A DNA stretch of 64,000 nucleotides from Streptococcus hyointestinalis (GCF_900459405.1 NZ_UHFN01000002.1:124001-188000); one strand, 5' to 3'. Counted from the stretch's first letter, positions 1-9,163 are shown. Notes: a model not told the origin generated them from the sequence alone. Program-made: numbers and translations.

Positions 1-20
1 TTGAGAACCTTCTGAATATT

Positions 21-47
21 GCAGCAGCAACACCATGCTGCTTTTTT
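21..47 (+). terminator. Intrinsic terminator-like hairpin
   Basis: GCAGCA/TGCTGC stem followed by six T residues, reading rightward. The gene it would serve lies left of the window. Confidence 0.55.
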
Positions 48-106
48 GCTTTCCATAAAGTAAACTAAAAAAGACACTAGCTCAAACTAGCACCTCTTTT
101 GTTTAG

Positions 107-154
107 GTGAACCACCCCTACCTCTTAGCGTATGCGTAGGTAGGGGTGGTTCAC
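107..154. repeat. Palindromic remnant of a TnpB-element right end
   Basis: A 48-bp near-perfect palindrome with 17-bp arms starting GTGAACCACC and ending GGTGGTTCAC. Positions 115-154 match the terminal 40 bp of the two large TnpB elements at 19219-19258 and 54972-55011. Here the right-end hairpin stands alone with its left arm extended, like a small palindrome-associated (MITE-like) derivative of an IS200/IS605-type element. Confidence 0.7.
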
Positions 155-190
155 AATAGATACTTATACCCCAATCTTATAAATCATGGG

Positions 191-210
191 TTACCATTAG
201 ATTACCAAAA
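191..210. other. Possible integrase arm-type site, left end
   Basis: Two TTACCA repeats 11 bp apart, including AGATTACCAAAA, match the pair at 16291-16309 next to the integrase gene. Confidence 0.35.
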
Positions 211-308
211 TTATGTTTTCGGAGCTTATGTTATTGAGAAACAATGTGTATTCACTTTACTTTTTTGTAAGTTCATTTTATAATGTATATACAAACGGAG
301 GTAGAACC

Positions 309-530
309 ATGAATGTTATCTTGAGAAAAACAGGAAATAGTACTGTCATTACAATTCCCAATAAAATTAAAGAAACTCTTGGAGCAGAAATTGGAGAAGA
401 AATTGAATTCGTCACTTCAGGAAATAATGTCATCATTCGTAAAGCTGAGCCAAAATTTGATTTCGACAGAGAACTAGAAAAAGCTATGAACCAATACGAT
501 GAACTCCTGAAAGAATTAGTGAATAAATGA
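309..530 (+). CDS. AbrB/MazE-type antitoxin of a Doc toxin-antitoxin pair
   Basis: A 73-residue protein with a SpoVT-AbrB-like swapped-hairpin DNA-binding region (about residues 3-45, 'RKTGNSTVITIPNKI') and a charged C-terminal tail likely to neutralise the toxin. The ATG at 309 follows a good GGAGG site at 298-302; an upstream in-frame ATG at 213 lacks one. The stop overlaps the next start (ATGA), so the two genes are translationally coupled. By analogy with phd/doc and AbrB-type modules it should bind and silence the toxin and autorepress the operon. The family call rests on the fold-type motif; the pairing is well supported by context. Confidence 0.8.
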   Translation: MNVILRKTGNSTVITIPNKIKETLGAEIGEEIEFVTSGNNVIIRKAEPKFDFDRELEKAMNQYDELLKELVNK

Positions 531-934
531 GATATCTCACTGTTGAAGATATAATCAAAATCAATGTCATGGTAATCGGTAAGTATTCTCCGAAAGAACC
601 CATTGGTATTGCTGATTTAAATAGCCTTCAGATGATTGTTGAACAACCGAAACAAGAAATTTTTGGAAAAACTCTCTATCCAGATATTTACAGTAAAGCT
701 GCTATCATCTGGATTAACTTGATTAAAAAACATCCATTTTACAATGCCAACAAACGAACTGCTGTTCTTGCTTTACATATGTTCTTGGCTATGAACGGCT
801 ATCAATCCAATCTTTCCTTACATGACGGACTTGAAAAGACAGTTGAAATTGCTACCTTTCAAGGAGATTTTGAAGATTTAAAGAAAACAATTATTCACTT
901 CCTCAAGCAAGATGGAAACATAACAAAATTATAA
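527..934 (+). CDS. doc: Doc-type Fic toxin
   Basis: A 135-residue protein with the Doc signature HPFYNANKRTA (about residues 66-76), which is the Fic-family H-x-F-x-x-x-N-K-R variant. Characterised Doc proteins phosphorylate EF-Tu and arrest translation. Its length is normal for Doc and it overlaps the antitoxin gene by 4 bp. A hairpin terminator follows at 937. The pair probably stabilises the mobile element. Histidine, asparagine, lysine and arginine of the motif are all present, so it looks active. Confidence 0.88.
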   Translation: MRYLTVEDIIKINVMVIGKYSPKEPIGIADLNSLQMIVEQPKQEIFGKTLYPDIYSKAAIIWINLIKKHPFYNANKRTAVLALHMFLAMNGYQSNLSLHDGLEKTVEIATFQGDFEDLKKTIIHFLKQDGNITKL

Positions 935-936
935 TT

Positions 937-975
937 AAAAAGTGGTTATCAACCTTTCGTTGAAGACCACTTTTA
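937..975 (+). terminator. Terminator of the TA operon
   Basis: Inverted repeat AAAGTGGT...ACCACTTTT directly after the doc stop codon. Confidence 0.6.
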
Positions 976-980
976 TGTTC

Positions 981-1100
981 TACTGTATTCTACTGTATTC
1001 TACTGTATTCTACTGTATTCTACTGTATTCTACTGTATTCTACTGTATTCTACTGTATTCTACTGTATTCTACTGTATTCTACTGTATTCTACTGTATTC
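981..1100. repeat. Perfect 12 x 10-bp tandem repeat
   Basis: Twelve exact head-to-tail copies of TACTGTATTC between the convergent ends of doc and the ATP-binding gene. A 10-bp unit is not a multiple of three, and the array lies outside any gene. Exact identity of all copies suggests recent slippage expansion. Confidence 0.97.
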
Positions 1101-1127
1101 TTATTACTAATAGTACCCTGACTGTAA

Positions 1128-2561
1128 TCATTTATCAATTAAAAGATAATATTGATTGCGGTCATTTTTACTTGATCCAAACCAAGTGATGATTTCTAAA
1201 TCACGAAGATGATGCAACATTTTAACAACAAACGAGCGACTTCTTCCCGTCAGCTCAATGGCTTTTGCGGTGGTCATCTTCTCACCAGAATTGTACATAT
1301 AGTGAACCAGCAATTGTTCATCAGCATTGAGGTCTCCAAAATCAGTAAACTGTTTCTCCAAACTATCTCGGGTCCGTAGGTGTCAGCTGACAATATTATT
1401 TTCAAGCGTCAGAACAACCTTGTTCCCAGGTTCAGAGTATTTTGGTTCATGGAGAAAGGCTGATTCCATCTCAGAGTAAATCCGTTTAACACCTTCATTC
1501 ATCTCACGGACCCATCCAAACTCCGTCAGGGTTCTGGCAATCCGAGGATTTCTTGAAAACCGTTCATGCTTGATATTGTCAACGGTGACGATATTGGGCA
1601 ATTTCCCTGGGCTATGAATTTCCAAGCGGTCATCAAACATGAGCACACGAATATGGTCGCCATAGACAGAGTAATCGCGGTGAGTGACGGCATTGACCAG
1701 ACCTTCAAACCAAGCAAATTCAGGATACTCAGGCAAAATTTGGAATTGCCCATTGTCATCCAGATATTGGAACTCACGCAGCTGAGTACGAATAAAGTCA
1801 CGAGCCTTGATAATCAGGGTTGGCAGAGCATCATCAAACGTCACCTCTTTGATGACGTTAAAGCTAGTCCCTGTCCCCATGTCCGTGCCATCAAACCGTT
1901 GGAATCGGACACGCGCTTGAGGGAAGAATGCTGACGGATATTTTCCAAAGAGGAGAATCGCTGCCTTGGTTAGTTTGCCATTCACGAGAAAACGCCGTGC
2001 TTTAAGGATTTCTTCTGTCGAACGGTTTGAAATATCAAACCGATTTTTAAAATCCTGAACCAAGTTGTCATCGATGTCTTCCAGGGTCGCATCAGGAATA
2101 GTTTCATCTTCAAAAAAACGTTGTCCCCTATCATAGCTAAGCTGAGTACGTTGCTCATAACTTAGTTTAACAGTTTCATCTCCCTGACGCAGATAGACCT
2201 CGTCATTAGGCGCAGCAATCACTCGATTAGATGACAATTCAACTGAGATAACCAAAATCAGGTCATCTTCCCCCTTATGATTAACCACAGGGATTTCTTC
2301 AAAAGATAAGTCCAGAGGAGTGTCACGCATCTCACGGTCAATCTTTTTGAAATCGTCTATTGGATAAGCTCTGCCATCCTTGAAACCAGTGATAATGTTG
2401 TCCTGTTTCTCATCTTCAATACCAACCACCAACTGACCGCCGTCCGCATTGGCAAAGGCAATCAGATGCTTGAGTAATTCCTGTGGCTTCTTGCGTGCTG
2501 ATTTTCTATCCAAGTATTGAGTTTCTGGTGAAAATTGGTAGTAGTGTAAGGTTCGATTCAT
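1128..2561 (-). pseudogene. AlbA_2-type ATP-binding regulator split by an in-frame stop
   Basis: The N-terminal 392 residues (stop at 1383) resemble the 'putative DNA-binding AlbA_2' plus GHKL-type ATPase family: an N-terminal AlbA-like region ('ARKKPQELLKHLIAFANADGG' core) and a later 'GLVNAVTHRDYSV' motif typical of the HATPase_c_4 region. After a single TGA at 1383-1385 the same frame stays open to 1128 and encodes a winged-helix tail ('TTAKAIELTGRSRSFVVKML'), the usual C-terminal domain of this family. So one codon change (for example CGA to TGA) probably separated the DNA-binding tail. Start chosen at ATG 2561 behind GGGAG, 19 bp after hsdR, with which it would be co-transcribed. Truncated protein, readthrough or re-initiation at TTG 1361 are all possible. 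Confidence 0.7.
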
Positions 2562-2580
2562 GTATTTCTCCCGAATTCTA

Positions 2581-5500
2581 TTAACTATCCGCCCATAACT
2601 CACATTGTGTGATAACTGTTGACAAGGCATCTTCAAGCCCTTCTGGAGGATACTTGTATTTTCTCAAAAGTCTCTTAACGATCCGTCGCATATTAGCACG
2701 AGCAGATTCCTTTTTCTGCCAATCAATCGTGCGACTTCTCCGCAATTCGTTTGTCAGCTCCCGCGTCAGGGCAACTAACTGGTCATTATCATAAAAATCT
2801 TTAACAGCAGCAGGTTTGGTAATCGCATCATAAAAAGCTATTTCCTCTGGACTAAGTCCTAGTTCATTTCCTGCATCACTTGCTGCTTGCATTTCCGACG
2901 CCATGCGTTTTAATTCTTCGATAACTTCCTCATTTGTCAACATACCATTTAAGTAGGCTTTCATAGCTCTGGAAAGCATCTCTGAAAATTTCTCAGATTG
3001 AACAACATTTGTTCGCTTATAAATATGAACTTGTTCTCTTATCAACCTCTTCAACAATTCAACCGCAATGTTCCTTTCTTTCATCTTTGCAATTTCGTCC
3101 AAGAATTTAGGATCAAACAATGAAAAATCTCTTTCAGAATCCGCAAATAGATTTATAATACCTTCGCTCTTAATACTTGATTTTAGCAACTCACTGATTT
3201 TAGCATTAATTTCTTTGACCGATAGAGGTTTTCGGGGATTAACAATACGCGTTAATATTGTTCGAACAGCTTCAAAATAAGCTGCTTCATAGCGTTCCTC
3301 TGGCGTTAGTAAGGAACGACAGAGCTGCAGGGCTTGCTTTAAGAGAGTAGCCTCCCGTAAAAAACTCTCCTTATCCTTGTCTCTACTAGTGATAAAGTTG
3401 ACACCACCCGTGATGACATTAGCACGCATCAGATTCGTTGCATTTTCATCTTTAAAAGCGGTGTAATCAAAGCCAAAGAACATATCTTGACAAACTTCAA
3501 GCTTTTCTTGAAATTTAGGGTAAGCTGTCGCAGCAATATTGGTGTCTCCAAAATTGCCTTTATCGCGATTGGTATAATCGTTCATAGCTTGTTTTAAAGC
3601 TGAGGCGATACCAACATAATCAACGACCAAACCACCTTCTTTATCCTTATAGACACGGTTAACACGCGCAATAGCCTGCATGAGATTATGACCAGACATC
3701 GGCTTATAGACATACATGGTCGCAAGACTTGGAACATCAAAACCAGTTAGCCACATATCAACAACGATAGCAATCTTGAAAGGACTATTATCATCCTTAA
3801 ATTTTTTAGCCAGTTCTTCTTTATGCTTTTTATTGCCTATAAGATCATGCCATTCTTCGGGATCTTTGTTACTAGAAGTCATCACAACACCAACCTTATC
3901 ACCCCAATCAGGACGCAAGTCAAGTATCTTATGATAAATCTTCATCGCAATAGGTCTCGAATATGCGACAATCATCGCCTTCCCCGTCGATTCATTTTTA
4001 CGATTATCTTCGTAGTGGGTGATAATATCTGTCACTAGCGCCGAAATGGTCTGGTCAGCACCTAAAACACTATCCAGTCGACTAAGTTCTCTTTTACTCC
4101 TATTGATGGCAGAATCTTCGGCTTGCTCTGCCAACACGTCATATTCGGCATCAATCTCCTGCAAGATTTTTTCATCAAGGTTGAGATGTATGACACGACT
4201 CTCATAGTAGACAGGTCTAGTTGCACCGTCCTCAACAGCCTGTGTCATATCATAAATATCGATATAATCCCCAAATACTTCTGTTGTTGATTTGTCTTTA
4301 CTTGAAATAGGTGTTCCAGTGAAACCAATATAGGTCGCATTGGGGAGATTATCACGGATGATGCGCGCTGTCCCGATTTTAAACTTACCAGTTGCGGGAT
4401 CAATCTTTTCTTCTAAACCATACTGACCACGATGTGCCTCGTCAGCCATAACGACGATATTATGTCGTTCGGACAAGGCTTCCGATGATTCTTCAAACTT
4501 CTGCATGGTTGTGAAAATAATCCCGTTCGCTTGCCTACCAGATAATAGTTCTTTAAGATGTTTACGACTTGTCGCTTGTACTGGTGTTTGGCGTAAAAAT
4601 TGAGAACAGCGGTCAAATTGCTTAAACAACTGATTATCTAAATCATTTCTATCCGTCAGGACAACGATTGTTGGCGACCGTAATATCTTATCTAACAAAT
4701 GAGCATAGAAAACCATCGAAAGGGACTTGCCGCTGCCTTGCGTATGCCAGAAGACACCACCACGCCCGTCAGTCTGCGTAGCTTTTAAGGTAGAACGAAC
4801 TGCTTTTTTCACGGCAAAATACTGATGATAAGCTGCTAAAATTTTGGCATCACCTGAAAAACAGATAAAGTTTTTAAGGATATCCAACAAACGTTCTTTG
4901 GCAAACATGCCTTCAATCAAGGTTGTAAAGTTTGCTAACTGTGTATCCTCATAATTGCCATCAGTCGTCTTCCACTCCATGAAACGATCTTCACCAGCTG
5001 TGATAGTCCCTGCCTTTGATGTTGCCATGTCACTCATGACCAAAAAGGCATTGTAATAAAATAAAGATGGAATTTCCTTCATGTAGTTGCGGAGCTGACT
5101 GTAAGCTTCTGAAACTTCCGTTTCCTCACGTGACGGGCTTTTCAACTCAAAGACCACAATAGGTAGACCATTGAGAAAAACAATAATGTCTGGTCGTTTC
5201 TCACTATGTTCCTCGATTGTCCATTGATTAGCGACAATAAAGCTATTAGCGTCAGTATTATCATAGTCAACGAGGTAAGCAATGTCCGAAACCTCTTCGC
5301 CATTTTTAACATAAGTGACAGGCACCCCATTTTGGAGATAATCCATGAAAGTTTTATTTTTCTGCAACAGTGTGCCGCTCTCAAAATCACGCAACTTATT
5401 GATAGCAAAATCAATAGCAGAGCTTGGTAAGTTGGGATTTAGTTTTTCCAAGGCTACATCAAGCACATCACGAAAAAGGCTATCGCGGTAGTCCCTCTCG

Positions 5501-5589
5501 ACATCAGGACCATAAAAAGATGAATACCCTAAACTATCACGAAAAAGCTCCATAACCGCATTTTCGTAGTTGTTTTCAGTGAATCCCAT
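2581..5589 (-). CDS. hsdR: Type I restriction enzyme R (motor/nuclease) subunit
   Basis: 1002 residues, normal length. The N-terminal PD-(D/E)xK nuclease is visible as D134 ... E148-L-K150 ('FELKSPS'). The SF2 translocase follows, with Walker A 'HTQGSGKSLS' near residue 285 and the DEAH box 'MADEAHRGQYG' near 380. HsdR cleaves unmodified DNA after ATP-driven translocation when assembled with HsdM and HsdS. It is separated from hsdM/hsdS by the recombinase, the silent hsdS parts and the TIR/macro pair, all (except the inverted hsdS half) in the same leftward direction. No disruption is visible. Confidence 0.93.
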   Translation of the reverse strand: MGFTENNYENAVMELFRDSLGYSSFYGPDVERDYRDSLFRDVLDVALEKLNPNLPSSAIDFAINKLRDFESGTLLQKNKTFMDYLQNGVPVTYVKNGEEVSDIAYLVDYDNTDANSFIVANQWTIEEHSEKRPDIIVFLNGLPIVVFELKSPSREETEVSEAYSQLRNYMKEIPSLFYYNAFLVMSDMATSKAGTITAGEDRFMEWKTTDGNYEDTQLANFTTLIEGMFAKERLLDILKNFICFSGDAKILAAYHQYFAVKKAVRSTLKATQTDGRGGVFWHTQGSGKSLSMVFYAHLLDKILRSPTIVVLTDRNDLDNQLFKQFDRCSQFLRQTPVQATSRKHLKELLSGRQANGIIFTTMQKFEESSEALSERHNIVVMADEAHRGQYGLEEKIDPATGKFKIGTARIIRDNLPNATYIGFTGTPISSKDKSTTEVFGDYIDIYDMTQAVEDGATRPVYYESRVIHLNLDEKILQEIDAEYDVLAEQAEDSAINRSKRELSRLDSVLGADQTISALVTDIITHYEDNRKNESTGKAMIVAYSRPIAMKIYHKILDLRPDWGDKVGVVMTSSNKDPEEWHDLIGNKKHKEELAKKFKDDNSPFKIAIVVDMWLTGFDVPSLATMYVYKPMSGHNLMQAIARVNRVYKDKEGGLVVDYVGIASALKQAMNDYTNRDKGNFGDTNIAATAYPKFQEKLEVCQDMFFGFDYTAFKDENATNLMRANVITGGVNFITSRDKDKESFLREATLLKQALQLCRSLLTPEERYEAAYFEAVRTILTRIVNPRKPLSVKEINAKISELLKSSIKSEGIINLFADSERDFSLFDPKFLDEIAKMKERNIAVELLKRLIREQVHIYKRTNVVQSEKFSEMLSRAMKAYLNGMLTNEEVIEELKRMASEMQAASDAGNELGLSPEEIAFYDAITKPAAVKDFYDNDQLVALTRELTNELRRSRTIDWQKKESARANMRRIVKRLLRKYKYPPEGLEDALSTVITQCELWADS

Positions 5590-5618
5590 AAGATCTGTCT
5601 CCTAGATAAATTCTAAAT

Positions 5619-6119
5619 TTAAATGCCTAATCGTTGGTAAACTATATCTTTATAAGAATAAGCTCCTGTTTTGCCTTCTTTTCGATATTGCTCATGTGAA
5701 CTCGGCCAGTTTTCAAGAGCATACTGCATAATTTTATTTCCAAAAGGGATAAATATAGCCAGTTGACCATCTAAACTTGATGGACAATAGTTATCCCTTT
5801 GTTTGCTTTTATTTAGATTAACACAGATAATTGGTAAGCCTTTTTTAATAGCAAGTTCTATTTCCCATTTTACAAATTTTCTTAAATATTTGGTATGTTC
5901 ACCAATCAATAGGACAAAAACCTTACTATTAGCCATTCTTTCACGAAGTTGCCGTTTAATGGATTCTTCCTGGCTAGAATCTCTAGCACTATTAATGTCA
6001 TGAGCATCATAGAAATTAAACGCTGTGTTATCACTTTGTTTCCAAGCTTTCATTAGTTGATAGTAACGCATATCATTATCACCATCAAAAGCAACATAAG
6101 TTTTATTCCGATAAGCCAT
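5619..6119 (-). CDS. TIR-like protein, ThsB of a type II Thoeris-like system
   Basis: A 166-residue protein of the TIR-like DUF1863/ThsB type. 'YVAFDGDND' near the N-terminus matches the first strand and loop, 'VFVLLIGEHTKYLRKFVKWEIELA' contains the strand, the loop and the conserved glutamate (WEIE) that serves as catalytic residue in NAD-consuming TIRs. Known ThsB proteins sense phage and make a nucleotide-derived signal from NAD; in type II Thoeris that signal binds a macro-domain effector. The start ATG overlaps the stop of the macro gene by one base (TAATG), so the two are coupled. hsdR follows 30 bp downstream. Assignment is by motif and gene pairing. Confidence 0.8.
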   Translation of the reverse strand: MAYRNKTYVAFDGDNDMRYYQLMKAWKQSDNTAFNFYDAHDINSARDSSQEESIKRQLRERMANSKVFVLLIGEHTKYLRKFVKWEIELAIKKGLPIICVNLNKSKQRDNYCPSSLDGQLAIFIPFGNKIMQYALENWPSSHEQYRKEGKTGAYSYKDIVYQRLGI

Positions 6120-6946
6120 TATTCATTCTCCTTTAATTTATATAGATTTACCTGATTGAGTAAATCATTATGCACAATAATAGTTAATTTTGCAGGGTAC
6201 GCAAACTTTATTTTGCTGACTTTGAAAGTCCAAATCATGATACGCAGTAGCTCATTAATATCAATATCTTCAAAACCATTTTTAAATCTCGTTATTCCCG
6301 AGCCAAATACTGGAACTGTAACTGACCTTTGAGCATACAATCTATTAATCTCATTCCAAAACGTTAATAGAAAATTGACATATTCCTGAATTGTCAGTTC
6401 TGCTTGATTATTTTTATTAAATCGGCTAAAAGCAGTTAAAATATATTCATCATTTATCAAAATGGAACTTCCTAATTTATATTTAGTCGTTTTTCCTTGC
6501 TTTCGTTTTACTCCCTTCCCTATAATACTATTTTTTAAATCATCATCACTTTCAATGTCGGAATTTAATTTATCAACATCATCAATATGATTTAAAATAA
6601 ACTGTCCGTTCAAAGATTTCTTAGCAATTATTTTATCATCAACTCTCGTATCAAAATATTCATTAAAAGCGATTGCTTTTAGCCCATCTTCTTTAAAAAT
6701 ATCGCCTGATTTTATAACAACGGTTGTAATACCTATTTTAATATCAATTTGTCTCAATCTATTTGCCCTTATCCATAAAAAGATATAGATAACACTGAGA
6801 AATACAACGTATACAACGCCAGAAGTAATCCTCCATTGATTAGGAATATCAAGAAAAATCAATACGGCCGATAAAATCGCAGTAATCGTAGCACATATAT
6901 TAGAAAACTGCTTTAAAATATCCTTATCAAAAATACTTACTTTCAT
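6119..6946 (-). CDS. Membrane-anchored macro-domain effector, ThsA of a type II Thoeris-like system
   Basis: 275 residues: two N-terminal transmembrane helices (about 15-35 and 40-60) followed by a macro-type ADP-ribose-binding domain from about residue 75 to 260. Macro features seen are 'SGDIFKEDGLKAIAFNEYFD' and the ligand loop 'VPVFGSGITRF' near residue 213. TM-macro proteins paired with a TIR gene form type II Thoeris, in which a histidine-ADP-ribose signal made by the TIR triggers the effector and kills the infected cell, presumably by damaging the membrane. It precedes and overlaps the TIR gene. Function is inferred; the architecture is directly visible. Confidence 0.78.
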   Translation of the reverse strand: MKVSIFDKDILKQFSNICATITAILSAVLIFLDIPNQWRITSGVVYVVFLSVIYIFLWIRANRLRQIDIKIGITTVVIKSGDIFKEDGLKAIAFNEYFDTRVDDKIIAKKSLNGQFILNHIDDVDKLNSDIESDDDLKNSIIGKGVKRKQGKTTKYKLGSSILINDEYILTAFSRFNKNNQAELTIQEYVNFLLTFWNEINRLYAQRSVTVPVFGSGITRFKNGFEDIDINELLRIMIWTFKVSKIKFAYPAKLTIIVHNDLLNQVNLYKLKENE

Positions 6947-6980
6947 TTTTCAATATCCTTTAAAATATAGTTAAGATGAC

Positions 6981-6999
6981 AGATAAATCATCATTTAGC
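6981..6999 (-). repeat. hsdS inversion site 1
   Basis: AGATAAATCATCATTTAGC, the inverse of site 2 at 7634-7652. In translation it encodes INHHLA at the HsdS domain junction. Confidence 0.85.
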
Positions 7000-7630
7000 T
7001 GAGCTAATCGATGCTCAATTTGCTCACTTGCTTGAAGATAATGAATTATATAAGTCGACCTTTTCAGAAATTGGTGAAATAGTGGGCGGTGGTACGCCAT
7101 CTAAAAAGGTAGATGATTACTGGAATGGTGATATCCCATGGCTTTCTCCAAAAGATTTATCATTAAATCCTGCTATGTTTACAGGTAGAGGTCAAAATTC
7201 AATCACTGAGCTTGGCTATAAGAAGAGCAGTGCTAAGTTAATGCCTCGGAATTCAATACTTTTCAGTTCCCGCGCTCCAATTGGTTATATCACCATAGCA
7301 GAAAATGATATTTCAACTAACCAAGGTTTTAAGTCAATCATTCCCAAACCTGAATACCCATATACTTTCGTGTATGAACTCTTGAAACAGGAAACTCCTT
7401 CCCTCGAGAGTAGTGCTTCAGGTTCTACATTTAAAGAGGTATCTGGAACTCATTTGAGGAACCATGAGATTCAAATTCCGTCCCATTCAGCAATAATTAA
7501 GTTTCATGAGTCAGTTAAGCCACTATTCAAGACAATTAATTTGAATGAGAAAGAGATTCAAAAGCTAATCGAAGTGCGCGATCTTTTACTACCAACGCTT
7601 ATGTCAGGCGAAATATCAGTCTCTGATTAA
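6989..7630 (+). pseudogene. hsdS: Silent, inverted HsdS half (target-recognition domain 2 cassette)
   Basis: On the opposite strand to the rest of the cluster. The frame is open from inside inversion site 1 (encoding 'INHHLAELIDAQFAHLLED') to 7630 and covers one target-recognition domain plus the C-terminal helix ending 'LLLPTLMSGEISVSD', which parallels the end of the active HsdS ('LLPKLLSGEISVTQATK'). There is no proper start or ribosome site, so it is a storage cassette. Inverting 6981-7652 would fuse it in frame to the truncated gene at 7627-8166 and give a full-length HsdS of about 385 residues. Confidence 0.88.
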
Positions 7631-8166
7631 GCCGCTAAATGATGATTTATCTTTTTATTATTTTCAATTTTATCATCTAACGGAATAAGAATTGAGGCTA
7701 TCTCTTTTTGAATTGATAAAGGTGGAAGTGAAATTTCAAAATCTTTTATTATTCCAGCATTTAAATTTTGTTGTGCTCCACCATTTGCTAAAGAGGAGAG
7801 TTTTTTATAGTTGTGAGCTATAGAATAATAAACAAAATTATAGTCGGCTTTTGTCTCATCAATAATTAAATTACAACATGCTTGATTAGTTGTCATTTCA
7901 TTCTTTGCTATCGCAACTTTTCCAGCAGTGGTTCCATACATTGCCACAACAACCGTATTTTCTGGGATATATTTCGCTGAAGAATTTGCTAAGCCTTTTT
8001 CTGAAATTGTTTTCTCTGTTTCATATATCCTATTGAAATTAATTTCCTTAGTATTTAGCCAGAAAATACTTCCATCATAATATTCAGTAATTGATTTTTT
8101 GGGGGTACCCCCACTATAAACATTTTTACAAAGATCACCAAGTCTTACTTTCTTCCACTCTGTCAT
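7627..8166 (-). CDS. hsdS: Truncated second HsdS (target-recognition domain 1 only)
   Basis: A 179-residue N-terminal half of a type I specificity subunit: 'WKKVRLGDLCKNVYSGGTP' at the start, one target-recognition domain and the first conserved helix ending 'KKINHHLAA', where the reading frame stops at inversion site 2. It has its own strong AGGAGGA ribosome site, so it may be translated as a half subunit in the present orientation. Recombination with the inverted half at 6989-7630 or with the domain-2 segment of the main hsdS would complete it. Confidence 0.87.
   Translation of the reverse strand: MTEWKKVRLGDLCKNVYSGGTPKKSITEYYDGSIFWLNTKEINFNRIYETEKTISEKGLANSSAKYIPENTVVVAMYGTTAGKVAIAKNEMTTNQACCNLIIDETKADYNFVYYSIAHNYKKLSSLANGGAQQNLNAGIIKDFEISLPPLSIQKEIASILIPLDDKIENNKKINHHLAA
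7634..7652 (+). repeat. hsdS inversion site 2
   Basis: GCTAAATGATGATTTATCT, inverse of site 1; it forms the 3' end of the truncated hsdS. Confidence 0.85.
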
Positions 8167-8176
8167 TTCTTCCTCC

Positions 8177-9163
8177 TTATCCTATATATTTTCGATGCGA
8201 ATTTTTGACATTCGCTTGGTTGACCATGGCATAGTGCATAGTCGTGTCTATCTTGACATGACCTAGTAGGTGCTGAACTTGCTCGATGGGCATGCCTTTA
8301 TCTATTGCTCTTGTTGCTAGTGTTCGTCTGAATTTATGTGGGTGAACTTTTTGAAGGTTAGCCCGTTTTCCAATCTCTCTCAATCTCGTCTCAACACCAC
8401 CTATCATCAATCGGTCGTAGGGATAAGCTAATGACACAAAGAGTGCAGAGCTGTCATCTTTCCGACTATCGAGATAATTGATTAAGTGTATCTTTGTTCT
8501 TGCATCAAAATAAACAATCCGCTCGCTATTTCCTTTACCAAACACCAAACACTCACGCTCATGAAAGTTGATGTCCTCACGATTAAGTCGAACCAGCTCT
8601 CCAACACGCATGCCAGTTGAAGCAAGCAAATCAATCATGGCTAAGTCACGAATATTGTCACAAGTATCTCTAAGCAGCTCTAGACTTTCATCCGATAGCG
8701 TTTCCTTGATAACCTTATCCGTCTTAATCTTGTGAATACGTCTCACTGGGCTTTTTAAGATGTAATCTTCATCTTCTAGCCAGCTAAAGAAACTACTAAA
8801 AATGCGTCGCATGTTATCAATCGTTACTTTGCTAGATTGGCGTTCTTTTTGATAGTTAGCAAGGTAAGTCCTTAAATCACTGGTACTTATCTGCCTGATT
8901 GGTTTATCCAACTCGGCTACCATTTTCTCAATGACCATTTTATAGTATTTTAATGACTTTTCACTGCACCCCTCAATCCTCTTAGCAGAAATAAAAAGGT
9001 GCAATAATTTGGGGTTAGATGTTTCATCGATATTTGAAATATTTTCCGCCATGACAACATTAGCCAGGCTAGCTGCTAGCACTCTCTCCAACTGCTCTAG
9101 TTGCTCCATTGTCAGCTGTTCTGCCATAATATTGACTACTTGTGTGATTATTTTGTCCTTCAT
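8177..9163 (-). CDS. Tyrosine recombinase, probable hsdS invertase
   Basis: 328 residues, XerC/D-like. It has an N-terminal SAM-like DNA-binding region and a catalytic domain with R in 'TGMRVGELVRL', H-x-x-R in 'HPHKFRRTLATRA', H in 'QHLLGHVKIDTTMHYAMV' and the nucleophile Y in the same segment. It sits between the two hsdS genes in the same direction, 10 bp from the truncated one, and the four short inverted repeats around it carry its likely sites. Similar recombinases drive inversion in phase-variable type I loci of pneumococcus and other streptococci. All catalytic residues are present. Confidence 0.9.
   Translation of the reverse strand: MKDKIITQVVNIMAEQLTMEQLEQLERVLAASLANVVMAENISNIDETSNPKLLHLFISAKRIEGCSEKSLKYYKMVIEKMVAELDKPIRQISTSDLRTYLANYQKERQSSKVTIDNMRRIFSSFFSWLEDEDYILKSPVRRIHKIKTDKVIKETLSDESLELLRDTCDNIRDLAMIDLLASTGMRVGELVRLNREDINFHERECLVFGKGNSERIVYFDARTKIHLINYLDSRKDDSSALFVSLAYPYDRLMIGGVETRLREIGKRANLQKVHPHKFRRTLATRAIDKGMPIEQVQHLLGHVKIDTTMHYAMVNQANVKNSHRKYIG

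Noticed and set aside
1128..1361. Separate 77-residue winged-helix gene
   Set aside because: It is in the same frame as the upstream AlbA-type gene, starts at TTG without a clear ribosome site and completes that family's domain plan; better read as its severed C-terminus.
1566..1934. 122-codon frame antisense to the AlbA-type gene
   Set aside because: Shadow frame opposite a well-recognised coding region, with no ribosome site.
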